46,227 nt of DNA from Saprospiraceae bacterium (lineage in GTDB: Bacteria > Bacteroidota > Bacteroidia > Chitinophagales > Saprospiraceae): NCBI GenBank assembly GCA_026989035.1, contig JALSKB010000178.1, forward strand, positions 1 to 46,227, given 5' to 3'. Position 1 is the stretch's first letter. Every line of letters begins with the position of its first letter. A model generated the notes under the pieces. That model was not told where the DNA came from. It did no database searches and worked only from the letters and a program-made list of their open reading frames with translations. Shown here in pieces: positions 34,763 to 43,043 of the stretch. A program made the position numbers and the translations under genes.

Positions 34763-37327
34763 TCATCGCTCAATCACAAAAGGCAAAACACTTTGCCTGC
34801 CCTGTTCATCGTAGAGCTGGGCGTAGTACATGCCGGAAGACAGGTCCAGCTCTACCTCCAGGCTTTCATTTGGCGAAAGCCTAAGCGCCGTGCGAGCCTG
34901 CACCACCCTGCCTCGGGCATCGCAGATCTGCCAACTGCCCCGGAACGCCTTACCACCGCGCCACTGTAGAGAAAAATGCCCGTTCGAGGGATTGGGAAAA
35001 CAGCGAAAAGACTCCTTGAGGGAAGTCGCTTCAGCAGCAGCAGTAATCACGCTCAACAGGTTTCCCTCATAAACCCCGTTTCCATGGGTAGCTATGCGCA
35101 GTTTTTCCGCTGGCAGAGAAGCTGCAACATCCATGACTAAAACTCCACTAGGTAGGCCATCCATATACGGCTCCCAGCTCGCTCCTCCATCTGTCGAGGC
35201 AAAAACGCCTAAATCGTTGCCCACATAGAGGATTTCGGTATCGAAGGGGTCAAATAGAATGCTGTTGGTCGGTACGTCCGGCAGGCCGGCATCGGAAGGG
35301 AACCAGCTAGCACCTCCGTCTTCCGTTTTATAGACGTGGGGCGTACCAAAGCCACTAAAAACGACAAAAGCCACATCGGGGTCTGCGTGAGACAGGGCAA
35401 AATCCATGGCCATGCGATCGGGCAAGCCACTGACAGGCTGCCAAGTGGCTCCTCCATCGGTACTTCGACGCACATAAGCCGATGATAAATCGTAATAGTT
35501 GACCAGGCTGAGCAAGATGAGGTTAGCGTTTAGCGGGGATAGGCCAATGCGAAAAATCGGCGTTTGATCATCGACCACGTGCTCTGCACCGGTGGCTTCC
35601 CAGTTTTCGCCCCGATCGGTTGAATAATACAAGCGCGAAGAGCCTGCGTACAAAGCTCCCGGAAGCTGAGGTGCCAATTCAAAAGCTCCACTAAAGGCCC
35701 GAAGCTCCTGATCGGCATCCGGTGGCCTGATGAAAGTATTGAAATTCAACCCGTCATCAGCCCTGACCAAGTAGAGAAACTGGGCTGAGGCGTACATGAT
35801 GTCGTCGTCTGTGGGATCTATAGCCGCACTCATGCCGTCTCCTCCCACAACGCGCGTCCAGGCATCCTCACCGGTGTAAATGGCCGTAGCATTGTCTTGC
35901 ATACCTCCAATGGCCAAATCTGCACTCAGCATGGAATTGCCAAAATTGGCATAAAACTGCTGGGTCTGGTAAAAACCATTGCGCCCCTCCCAAGTCAATC
36001 CCGCATCTCCAGAGTAAAAAATCCCTCCATCGGTGGCGGCAAAAACTTCATTGGGGTTGTCAGGCTGAAAGTAAAGGGCATGGACATCAGCATGCACGTA
36101 ATTGGAAGGGCCTTCGGGGCCACCCACCGGCACCTGCCCGAAGTACCAAGCCGACCAATCGCCAACCTGGCTGGATGTAAGTCCTCCATCCGTAGATAAA
36201 AAGGTGTTTACCCCTGCGAAAACCAGATGATCGGGATTGTCGGGCTTTACGGCTACATCATGGGAGTACCAGCCCTGATAAGTGGCATAATTCAGATCCG
36301 TCATTTGTGTCCAGCTGTCACCACCATCCACAGAGCGATACAGTCCCTTACCTGAAAAATCATCGGCAACAGAGGCATAAAGGACAGAAGGATTAGAGGG
36401 AGAAATGGCCAAGAGCGTTTTCCCCGTGTAATTTGTCGGCAATCCGTTATCCAACAGCTCAAAAGTCTGACCGCCGTCCGAGCTTCGGAAAACCCCGGAG
36501 ACAGGGCTGTTGAAATTGCCAAAGCTGACGTACAACTTACCGGTATCCGCCGGGCTCATTTCAATGTCAATGGCCATATCGGGATCAAAGATTTTCTCCC
36601 AGCTAGCCCCTGCATCGTAGGAGCGATACAGTCCTTTTGTAGTTGCAGCGAAGACCGTTTCCGGCCGCTGGGGGTTGATGAGTATATCCTGCACACCGGT
36701 CATTTCATCCAAGTCCCAATCCAGACTTTTGCTCCAGGTCTGGCCTCCATCTGTCGTCTTGAGGATGCCGATTCCATAAGTGCCTCGCGTAATACGGTTG
36801 ATGACGCCGGGCGATGCTGCTTCGTAATTGTACACCTCTCCGGTGCCGATGTACATCTCGTCGGGGTTTAAAGGATTGATGGCTATGGCCGGCACACCGA
36901 TAAGGGGAAAGCCCGTTTCAACGCGTTCCCAGGCCTGCACGCCCTGGCCTGCCGTGTTGCTCTTCCACAAGCCACCACCGGCCGATCCGGCATAGATGAT
37001 GTCGGGATTCTGGGGGTGAAAAGCCAGGCAAAGCGTGCGGCCGCCGATGTTCTTCGGGCCTATGGCCTGCCAGTCGGCAGAGGGCAAAGAGCGCACCGAC
37101 AAGCGGCTTTGGAGCTTCTCCTGTGCGCTCTCCCAACGCTTAACAGGGATGCGTTTTCCCGGATAAGCCCGAAAAGCACTCCACTGCAACAGCGACCACT
37201 CCGCTCCGCTAAATCGCTGTTCAGAGGCCCTGACTCGGTCTTCCGACAAAGCGGATGGCTTCTGCTTTTGACAAGAAAGAGAGAGCAAAACAAGAAAAAT
37301 GTAGAGAATGTACCAGCGGGCAAACAT
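34763..37327 (-). CDS. Asp-box (sortilin-like) propeller protein with lipoprotein-type signal and T9SS domain
   Basis: An 854-residue protein. The N-terminus (LYIFLVLLSLSCQKQK) looks like a Bacteroidota lipoprotein signal with Cys near residue 19. After a linker come propeller repeats with Asp boxes (ILKTTDGGQTW, YRSYDAGASW, FRSSDGGQTF, YRSVDGGDSW, RRSTDGGATW, YKTEDGGASW and others) and the opening WQAIGPKNIGGRTLCLAFHP typical of VPS10-like exo-proteins in this phylum. The C-terminus begins FRCFPNPSNGHFSLQW, a T9SS sorting domain. Having both a lipobox and a sorting domain is uncommon. No enzymatic residues could be assigned. One copy of the iterated word lies at 34868-34879. Confidence 0.83.
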   Translation of the reverse strand: MFARWYILYIFLVLLSLSCQKQKPSALSEDRVRASEQRFSGAEWSLLQWSAFRAYPGKRIPVKRWESAQEKLQSRLSVRSLPSADWQAIGPKNIGGRTLCLAFHPQNPDIIYAGSAGGGLWKSNTAGQGVQAWERVETGFPLIGVPAIAINPLNPDEMYIGTGEVYNYEAASPGVINRITRGTYGIGILKTTDGGQTWSKSLDWDLDEMTGVQDILINPQRPETVFAATTKGLYRSYDAGASWEKIFDPDMAIDIEMSPADTGKLYVSFGNFNSPVSGVFRSSDGGQTFELLDNGLPTNYTGKTLLAISPSNPSVLYASVADDFSGKGLYRSVDGGDSWTQMTDLNYATYQGWYSHDVAVKPDNPDHLVFAGVNTFLSTDGGLTSSQVGDWSAWYFGQVPVGGPEGPSNYVHADVHALYFQPDNPNEVFAATDGGIFYSGDAGLTWEGRNGFYQTQQFYANFGNSMLSADLAIGGMQDNATAIYTGEDAWTRVVGGDGMSAAIDPTDDDIMYASAQFLYLVRADDGLNFNTFIRPPDADQELRAFSGAFELAPQLPGALYAGSSRLYYSTDRGENWEATGAEHVVDDQTPIFRIGLSPLNANLILLSLVNYYDLSSAYVRRSTDGGATWQPVSGLPDRMAMDFALSHADPDVAFVVFSGFGTPHVYKTEDGGASWFPSDAGLPDVPTNSILFDPFDTEILYVGNDLGVFASTDGGASWEPYMDGLPSGVLVMDVAASLPAEKLRIATHGNGVYEGNLLSVITAAAEATSLKESFRCFPNPSNGHFSLQWRGGKAFRGSWQICDARGRVVQARTALRLSPNESLEVELDLSSGMYYAQLYDEQGRQSVLPFVIER

Positions 37328-37350
37328 AAAAGTGAGGTTTAATCAGAATG

Positions 37351-37368
37351 ATTTGCCGAAAGGCAAAT
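37351..37368. repeat. GAAA-loop hairpin containing the iterated word
   Basis: ATTTGCC (37351-37357), loop GAAA, GGCAAAT (37362-37368): a 7-bp perfect stem in the 64-bp spacer between the unknown membrane gene and the second Asp-box gene. It is the only intergenic copy of the word CTTTCGSCAAAY (read on the minus strand) and the only one where the stem is extended on both sides. Confidence 0.6.
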
Positions 37369-37391
37369 GGCCTTTGAACGAGCATAAAAGC

Positions 37392-38075
37392 TCAGGCATG
37401 CAAAGAGATTTCACGATCCCGTGAAAGTATGTAGTAAATCGTAAAGGCCAGCAGCAAAGTGAGCTCTTTTTCTGTCATCGGGGATACAAAAGTGAACACT
37501 CTGGGGTTGGGATTTCCTTCCTCCGGCCTCAGGTTGAGGCTGGCCAATTCTTTATTCTGGCTGTAGAAAGTCATCATATTTCCCGGTGCCGGTCGAGCAG
37601 ACAGGTAAGGCGTTTGCCCGTCGGGTTTGAGCAGGCGGTAGGATTTTAGGTCGCAAAAGCCGATGAGGTAGTCGTCTATGGCCACTTCCACGCCTCCTTT
37701 CTTCCCCTTCCGATAGGAGAACTCGTGGCGGTCAGTGCGCGCATAAACCAGGTGTTTATAAGGGCTGCGGGCATAGGTCTTGATGGCAAAAGCGACCAGA
37801 GGTTCTTGGTAGATGTTGCTCAACAAGCCGGTTAAAAAGGGCTTCCGTCGTCCGGGAGGAATTTTCTCCCTTATGGCAAAGGAGAACAATTTAATTTCAT
37901 CGGTAGTGAAGGGCACCAACTCAGGGTACTGTTCTCGCACCGCCTTCTCCATCAATTGCAAATCCTTGGCCATTCGTTTGCCGGCAGATTGCAAACCTTT
38001 AATGCTTTTAAAAGCCAAAGCCAGCGAAGCGGCACCGGCCACGGCAGTAGTCAAAACGGCAAGGGCTGTAATCAT
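37392..38075 (-). CDS. Unknown protein with N-terminal membrane segment
   Basis: A 227-residue protein I cannot assign. Residues about 1-22 (ALAVLTTAVAGAASLALAF) form a membrane anchor or uncleaved signal. The rest is soluble with several aromatic and basic strands (HLVYARTDRHEFSYRKGKKGGVEVAIDDYLIGFCDL), then MTEKELTLLLAFTIYYILSRD near the end. It starts 24 nt after the SH3-like lipoprotein gene, which itself follows rpoD by 9 nt, so the three are likely co-transcribed. Confidence 0.65.
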   Translation of the reverse strand: MITALAVLTTAVAGAASLALAFKSIKGLQSAGKRMAKDLQLMEKAVREQYPELVPFTTDEIKLFSFAIREKIPPGRRKPFLTGLLSNIYQEPLVAFAIKTYARSPYKHLVYARTDRHEFSYRKGKKGGVEVAIDDYLIGFCDLKSYRLLKPDGQTPYLSARPAPGNMMTFYSQNKELASLNLRPEEGNPNPRVFTFVSPMTEKELTLLLAFTIYYILSRDREISLHA

Positions 38076-38099
38076 AGCTTGTGGGTTCTCAGCGTCAGC

Positions 38100-39194
38100 T
38101 CAATGCAACAACGGTTCGTCTGTTTTTTGTAAGGCCTGTTTCAGTTGCTCTCGGTCTTCGTTCGACAAGATCGGCAAATTTTGCTCTAAGATAGCGTTTA
38201 TCTCGGAATGCAAACTCTCCGCATCCTGCCAAAAGGGATAATCGGGATTGAGCAAGTCTCGAAGCCAGCGGTCCTTCCAATACAAGGCCCGCTCTTTGTA
38301 CACCCCACCTGCCTGATAGAGCTTAGACAGCCGCTGCAGCAGCGCAGGCGCCTGCCCTTCTTCCATAGAAAACCAAATTTGCTGCTTCTCGGTATCGACC
38401 AGGAGGTAAGAAGGGTTTTGGTGTTCCAGGCTATCCGGGAACAGCGCCAGGTACAATTGCACCAGTTCATCATCCAATGCTCCGCTGCAACGGGAAGCCA
38501 TGCGTTTCAAGACTTGGAAATCGCGATAGAGGCGAAGTCTTTGCGAGGGCTGGTCATAGAGGACAAAAAAAGGTGGAAAAGAGGCAGTCAGCCAATTGAA
38601 ATCGGGTAGCTGGCCGACATACCGGTAGTGCTTGTTGAGTTCTTCCTCGATTTGCGGCCGGAGTTCCAGGCTTTTTTTCAGCCTTTCGGCAAATGAAAGC
38701 TCGTTGCAATCGGGCTTTTTCCAGTCGAGTGCATACTGTTCGACTTTTTGTGCCAGTTCACTACCCAGAAAGTGTTTGAGACGTCCGTCTATGAGAGACT
38801 GAGAAACGGCTGAGCGAGGTTGATGGCGAAAGCTAAGCCCTCCGCCATACACCCAACCCGTACGGCCATCTGCTGTTTGAACGCGCACCCAGGGGTCTTC
38901 GTAGGCCAAACCCCGCATGCTGACAGGCTGCTGAAAACCCGTGATTTCACCACTGAGCCGAACTTGTTGCCCCACGCGCAAAGAAGCCATTTCGGCAGCA
39001 TCCAGGCGGGGTTCTTCCCGTAGGCGCAAATAGTCCACGGCAACCAGGGCCGTGGGCAAAGGGGCATCCGGTGAAGGATCGGACAGCGCCTGCTCGGCTG
39101 TATGTTCTTGGCCATTGGATGGCTCTTCTCCCTTACAACTGATGAAAAAGCTGCTCCCACCAAGCAGAAGCAGCAAGTAAAAACCAAATTTCAT
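38100..39194 (-). CDS. Putative lipoprotein with bacterial SH3-like domain
   Basis: A 364-residue protein with a signal ending SSFFISCKGEE (probable lipid Cys about 20). Residues about 50-125 show an SH3b-type pattern: LVAVDYLRLREEPRLDAAEMASLRVGQQVRLSGE ... PWVRVQTADGRTGWVYGGGLSF. SH3b domains usually bind peptidoglycan or other envelope ligands. The remainder is helical with no family I can name. The start lies 9 nt after the rpoD stop, suggesting co-transcription with the primary sigma factor. One iterated-word copy lies at 38684-38695. Confidence 0.75.
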   Translation of the reverse strand: MKFGFYLLLLLGGSSFFISCKGEEPSNGQEHTAEQALSDPSPDAPLPTALVAVDYLRLREEPRLDAAEMASLRVGQQVRLSGEITGFQQPVSMRGLAYEDPWVRVQTADGRTGWVYGGGLSFRHQPRSAVSQSLIDGRLKHFLGSELAQKVEQYALDWKKPDCNELSFAERLKKSLELRPQIEEELNKHYRYVGQLPDFNWLTASFPPFFVLYDQPSQRLRLYRDFQVLKRMASRCSGALDDELVQLYLALFPDSLEHQNPSYLLVDTEKQQIWFSMEEGQAPALLQRLSKLYQAGGVYKERALYWKDRWLRDLLNPDYPFWQDAESLHSEINAILEQNLPILSNEDREQLKQALQKTDEPLLH

Positions 39195-39203
39195 AGATCC
39201 CTT

Positions 39204-40073
39204 TTACAACTCCAACAAGTGGTTGAGTGAACGGCGGTTGTAAATTTTGCGCAAGCGGCGTATGGCCCGATCTTTAATCTGGCGGGTGCGTTCCCGGGTG
39301 AGCCCCAGGCGATCGCCCACTTCTTCCAGGTTCAACGGCTTGCCGTCTTCCAGGCCGAAATAAGAAACGATGATTTCGCGTTCGCGCGGCGAGAGCACTT
39401 TCAAACTGTGAAGGATTTCCTGGCGTCGAGCTTCCGTAATTAAATCCAAGTCCGGGCTGAGGCTTTCATCGGAAGACAGCAGGTCCAGCATGGTGCTGCT
39501 GCCGTCTTCACTCTTATTCAGCGGTGCATCCATAGACAAATGCCTACCCGAACGAAAAACGGCAGCAACTTCAGCAGCCTTCAAGCCCAGGATATCCGCC
39601 AGTTCTTCATAAGAAGGCTCGCGCTCGTGCTCCTGAATAAATTTGGCGTAAGCCCGATTGATTTTGTTGTACGAAGCGATTTTGTTGGTCGGCATCCGAA
39701 CGATGCGCGCATTTTCCACAATGGCATGTAAAATGGATTGGCGAATCCACCACACGGCATAAGAGATGAACTTGAAGCCCCGCGTCTCATCAAAGCGCCG
39801 GGCAGCCTTGATCAAGCCTACATTGCCTTCATTGATCAAATCGGTGAGAGAAAGGCCCTGGTTTTGGTAGTTCTTGGCTACGGAAACGACGAAGCGCAGG
39901 TTGGCCTTGGTCAGCTTTTCCAAAGCCTCTTCGTCGCCTTCTTTAATCCGGCGGGCCAGTTCGGCCTCTTCCTCGGCTGTTAGCATGTCTATTTTCGAAA
40001 TCTCATTCAGGTACTTATCCAAAGAGAGGCTTTCGCGAGATGTGATTCGGTTTGTAATTTTTAATTGTCGCAT
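39204..40073 (-). CDS. rpoD: RNA polymerase primary sigma factor (Bacteroidota short type)
   Basis: A 289-residue sigma-70 protein starting MRQLKITNRITSRESLSLDKYL, the usual primary sigma of Bacteroidota, which lacks region 1.1. Region 1.2 (SLDKYLNEISKIDMLTAEEE), region 2 with NLRFVVSVAKNYQNQGLSLTDLINEGNVGLIKAARRFD and KFISYAVWWIRQSI (core binding, -10 melting), region 3 (REPSYEELADILGL) and region 4 helix-turn-helix (LNLEEVGDRLGLTRERTRQIKDRAIRRLR) are intact. It recognises the TTTG/TAnnTTTG promoters seen throughout this window. A 10-bp inverted repeat lies 45-81 bp upstream of the ATG. Confidence 0.95.
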   Translation of the reverse strand: MRQLKITNRITSRESLSLDKYLNEISKIDMLTAEEEAELARRIKEGDEEALEKLTKANLRFVVSVAKNYQNQGLSLTDLINEGNVGLIKAARRFDETRGFKFISYAVWWIRQSILHAIVENARIVRMPTNKIASYNKINRAYAKFIQEHEREPSYEELADILGLKAAEVAAVFRSGRHLSMDAPLNKSEDGSSTMLDLLSSDESLSPDLDLITEARRQEILHSLKVLSPREREIIVSYFGLEDGKPLNLEEVGDRLGLTRERTRQIKDRAIRRLRKIYNRRSLNHLLEL

Positions 40074-40117
40074 AGGCTAAGGGGGCATTACAGATGTTCA
40101 GGGATTTGTTTCTGAAA

Positions 40118-40154
40118 GAAAGTTGTTAATAGCTGTACACAAAAAACAACTTTC
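40118..40154. promoter_or_regulatory. Inverted repeat upstream of rpoD
   Basis: GAAAGTTGTT (40118-40127), 17-nt spacer, AACAACTTTC (40145-40154): a perfect 10-bp inverted repeat. It could be an operator or a leader hairpin controlling rpoD. Confidence 0.45.
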
Positions 40155-40268
40155 CTTTACTTACAACGCAAGACTTGACCAAAAAGTTCCCAGCCCGCCA
40201 AAAGAAACACACGAAAAGCGTTATGGCTTGGGCAAGCTCAAGGAAAGCGCACTGCAAAGGCGAAAAAG

Positions 40269-40309
40269 ACAAGAGGTTTGAGCACGGATTTTGTGCCCAA
40301 ACCTCTTGT
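40269..40309 (-). terminator. Terminator of the rpsO-pnp operon
   Basis: ACAAGAGGTTTG (40269-40280) pairs with CAAACCTCTTGT (40298-40309), with an inner GCAC/GTGC continuation. On the minus strand the stem is followed by CTTTTTC. It lies about 50 bp after the pnp stop. Confidence 0.9.
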
Positions 40310-40359
40310 GGAAAACAGTTTTTGCAAAAAAGGAGAAGAGCGGGTCCTCCCCTGTCTCA

Positions 40360-42594
40360 TCAGCGCTTATCTCTTGGCGGCCTCCGGTCCGAGCGTCGGT
40401 GCTCTCTACGCCCGCCGCGTTCACCTCGGGAACGAGATTCTGTGTAGTTGTCATCGGGCATGCTGCCATCGGGCCTGGGGATAAGAGCTTTTCGCGACAG
40501 ACGGATTTTGCCCGTCTTCGGATCAATACCTATGAGTTTGATTTTAACCTTATCGCCTTCCTTAAAGAAATCTTCGACGCGTTCTACGCGTTCGTGAGCA
40601 ATTTCGGAGACGTGTAGCAAGCCGCTCTTCCCTGCGAAATCCACAAAGACGCCATAGGGCATCACCGTTTTCACTACGGCTTCATAGACATCACCCACTT
40701 CCGGGGTGAAGGTGATTTCCTTAATTTTGGCGACAGCCTTTTCGATACCTTCGGCATTGGAGCTGGCGATGTTGACCACGCCCTTGTCATCCACCTCTTC
40801 GATATTGATGGTGGTGCCGGTTTCCTGTTGCAGTTGTTGGATAATTTTGCCACCCGGGCCGATGACGGCTCCGATGAAGCTTTTGTCGATGATCAGTTCG
40901 ACAATGCGCGGAGCATGGGGCTTGTAGTCTTCGCGCGGAGCGGAAATGGTTTTGCGCATCTCGTTGAGGATGTGCAAACGACCGCGCTTAGCCTGCTCCA
41001 GAGCTTCCTCCAGCAGCTGATAAGACATGCCCTCGATTTTGATGTCCATCTGGCAGGCTGTGATACCTTTTTCCGTGCCGGTAATTTTGAAGTCCATATC
41101 GCCCAAAGCATCTTCATCACCGAGGATGTCGCTGAGAACGGCAACCCGTTCCCCATCGGAAATCAAGCCCATGGCGATACCCGATACATCGCTTTTTACC
41201 TTGATACCGGCATCCATTAGAGCCAGCGAACCGGCGCAGACCGTAGCCATAGACGAAGAGCCGTTGCTTTCCATGATGTCGGAAACGATGCGCAGGGTGT
41301 AGGGCATTTCATCGGGCAACACGGGACGCAAAGCACGAGCCGCCAGGTTGGCATGCCCCACCTCGCGACGACCCGGGCCGCGCATCGGCTTAACTTCCCC
41401 TACGGAATAAGGCGGAAAATTGTAGTGCAGAATGAACTTTTCGTAGCTCATCAACAGCGCATTATCTTCCATCAGTTCGCTGAGCTTGGTACCCATGGTC
41501 AGGGTGGTCAGCGATTGGGTTTCACCCCGCGTGAAGATGGCCGAACCGTGAGCAGCCGGCAGATAGTCCACCTCGCACCAAATGGGACGGATTTCATCCA
41601 ATGCACGCCCATCCAGGCGAATGCGCTCGTCCATCACCATGTTGCGGATGACTTCCTTTTTCGTTTTGTCGAAGTAGCGGTCGATAAAAGCGGCCTTTTC
41701 TTCGGCCAGCTCCTCCCCTTTTTCTTCGAGGAATTGCTCGCTCAGTTTCTTTTTCAGCTCGTCAAAACGCGCTTTGCGAGTTTGCTTGTCGAGAAAAGCT
41801 TTGGCAATTTCATAGATTTCACCTTGGGCTTTTTCTTTTACCCAAGCGAGCACTTCTTCATCCTCTTCGGGCAAGGCCACTTCGCGCTTGTTCAGGGCTT
41901 TCTCACCCACCTTTTGGGCCAGGTCCAGTTGCGCTTGAATTTGTGTCTTGATGGCTTCATGCCCAATGCGCATGGCCTCAACCAGGGCTTGTTCCGACAC
42001 CTCGTTGGCTTCACCTTCCACCATGGTGATGTTGTCCATGGTAGCCGCGACGATGATGCTCAAGTCGGCCTCTTCCACTTCAGCCCGCGAGGGATTCACC
42101 TTGTACTCTCCGCCAATACGAGCTACGCGCACCTCGGAGATGGGCCCGGCGAAGGGGATGTCCGACACGGCCAGAGCCGATGAAGCGGCCAGAGCTGCAT
42201 AGGCATCCGGCAGCACCTGCTCCTCGCCGGAAATCAGGTTGATGATGATTTGCGTTTCGTTCATGTAACCATCGGGAAAAAGCGGGCGCAAAGCCCTATC
42301 CACCAGGCGGGAAATCAGAATCTCGTAGTTCGACAAGCGGGCTTCCCTGCGAAAAAAGTTGCCGGGAATCCGCCCGGCAGCGGCAAATTTTTCCTGATAA
42401 TCCACAGACAGTGGAAAGAAAGATTGACCTTCTTTGGCTTCTTTGGCAGAAACCACCGAAGCGAAAAGCATGGTTTTACCTATGCGAACGACCACAGAGC
42501 CATCGGCCTGGGTAGCTAATTTTCCGGTTTCAATGACCACTTCTTTGCCGTCAGGCAACTGAAATGAAGTACTAATAGGAATTTGTTTTCCCAT
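40360..42594 (-). CDS. pnp: Polyribonucleotide nucleotidyltransferase (PNPase)
   Basis: A 744-residue 3'-5' phosphorolytic exoribonuclease of mRNA turnover. Two RNase PH domains (ESGEE-type LISGEEQVLPDAYAALAASSAL in the first; GETQSLTTLTMGTK and SNGSSSMATVCAGSLALMDAG in the second) flank a helical linker. A KH domain follows (IDKSFIGAVIGPGGKIIQQLQQETG, about 570-600), then an S1 domain (VGDVYEAVVKTVMPYGVFVDFAGKSGLLHVSEIA, about 635-700). The C-terminus is an Arg-rich tail (ERGGRREHRRSDRRPPRDKR). It follows rpsO on the same strand, the arrangement known from E. coli, with a 10-bp hairpin in the spacer that may serve autoregulation. Confidence 0.97.
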   Translation of the reverse strand: MGKQIPISTSFQLPDGKEVVIETGKLATQADGSVVVRIGKTMLFASVVSAKEAKEGQSFFPLSVDYQEKFAAAGRIPGNFFRREARLSNYEILISRLVDRALRPLFPDGYMNETQIIINLISGEEQVLPDAYAALAASSALAVSDIPFAGPISEVRVARIGGEYKVNPSRAEVEEADLSIIVAATMDNITMVEGEANEVSEQALVEAMRIGHEAIKTQIQAQLDLAQKVGEKALNKREVALPEEDEEVLAWVKEKAQGEIYEIAKAFLDKQTRKARFDELKKKLSEQFLEEKGEELAEEKAAFIDRYFDKTKKEVIRNMVMDERIRLDGRALDEIRPIWCEVDYLPAAHGSAIFTRGETQSLTTLTMGTKLSELMEDNALLMSYEKFILHYNFPPYSVGEVKPMRGPGRREVGHANLAARALRPVLPDEMPYTLRIVSDIMESNGSSSMATVCAGSLALMDAGIKVKSDVSGIAMGLISDGERVAVLSDILGDEDALGDMDFKITGTEKGITACQMDIKIEGMSYQLLEEALEQAKRGRLHILNEMRKTISAPREDYKPHAPRIVELIIDKSFIGAVIGPGGKIIQQLQQETGTTINIEEVDDKGVVNIASSNAEGIEKAVAKIKEITFTPEVGDVYEAVVKTVMPYGVFVDFAGKSGLLHVSEIAHERVERVEDFFKEGDKVKIKLIGIDPKTGKIRLSRKALIPRPDGSMPDDNYTESRSRGERGGRREHRRSDRRPPRDKR

Positions 42595-42614
42595 GAATAG
42601 TTGTTTTAAAACTG

Positions 42615-42652
42615 AGCGAGCGGGTAAAACACTTGTGGTTCTCCCGCTCGCT
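42615..42652 (-). promoter_or_regulatory. rpsO-pnp intercistronic hairpin
   Basis: AGCGAGCGGG (42615-42624), 18-nt loop, CCCGCTCGCT (42643-42652): a 10-bp perfect stem, 21 nt upstream of the pnp ATG. On the minus strand it is followed by only AGTTTTAAAAC, so termination is weak. In E. coli a leader stem upstream of pnp is cleaved by RNase III for autoregulation; the position here is equivalent, the mechanism is inferred. Confidence 0.65.
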
Positions 42653-42666
42653 TAAGCTGTGATGCA

Positions 42667-42942
42667 TTAACCGCGAATTCCGAGCTTTTTGATCAATTCT
42701 CGATAGGCGGTGATGTCTTTCTTTCCCAGGTAGCGCAGCAGGCGCTTGCGCTTACCGACCAGGTTCAACAAAGCCCTGCGGCAAGCGTGGTCTTTGTGAT
42801 TCTTGTGGAGGTGCTCGGAAAGATTTTGAATGCGATAGGTGAACAGGGCAATTTGTCCTTCAATGGAACCCGTGTTCTTGGCGTCTCCGCCATACTCCTG
42901 GAAGATCTCTTGGATCTTCTCCTTGGGCAAATACTCTGGCAT
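42667..42942 (-). CDS. rpsO: 30S ribosomal protein S15
   Basis: A 91-residue protein matching S15: KEKIQEIFQEYGGDAKNTGSIEGQIALFTYRI, NLSEHLHKNHKDHACRRALLNLVGKRKRLLRYL and the C-terminal YRELIKKLGIRG. S15 binds the 16S rRNA central domain and organises the platform. A TAnnTTTG box lies at 42991-42998, and pnp follows 72 nt downstream. Confidence 0.98.
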   Translation of the reverse strand: MPEYLPKEKIQEIFQEYGGDAKNTGSIEGQIALFTYRIQNLSEHLHKNHKDHACRRALLNLVGKRKRLLRYLGKKDITAYRELIKKLGIRG

Positions 42943-42990
42943 GATGTTGTTTTTAACCGTTAGTGATTGCGAAAATCAGTTACAGCGGCG

Positions 42991-42998
42991 CAAAGGTA
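42991..42998 (-). promoter_or_regulatory. -7 element of rpsO-pnp
   Basis: On the minus strand: TACCTTTG, an exact TAnnTTTG match identical to the rpmI box, 48 nt before the rpsO ATG. Confidence 0.55.
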
Positions 42999-43007
42999 CA
43001 CATTTTC

Positions 43008-43043
43008 AAACAAAAAAGCCGGCGTGCACCGGCTTTTTTGTTT
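43008..43043 (-). terminator. Terminator of the etfB-etfA operon
   Basis: AAACAAAAAAGCCGG (43008-43022), loop CGTGCA, CCGGCTTTTTTGTTT (43029-43043): a perfect 15-bp stem directly after the etfA stop, with a T-rich 3' arm on the minus strand. Confidence 0.95.

Larger units (their letters stand above)
40074..40359. other. pnp-rpoD intergenic region
   Basis: This 286-bp spacer contains the pnp terminator (40269-40309) and a 10-bp inverted repeat at 40118-40154. I see no gene and no exact TAnnTTTG box, so the rpoD promoter is unassigned. Confidence 0.6.

Noticed and set aside
41353-42183. Long open frame (276 residues) antisense to pnp
   Set aside because: It lies fully opposite the well-supported pnp gene, its translation is phenylalanine/histidine rich without domain pattern, and it has no upstream signals.
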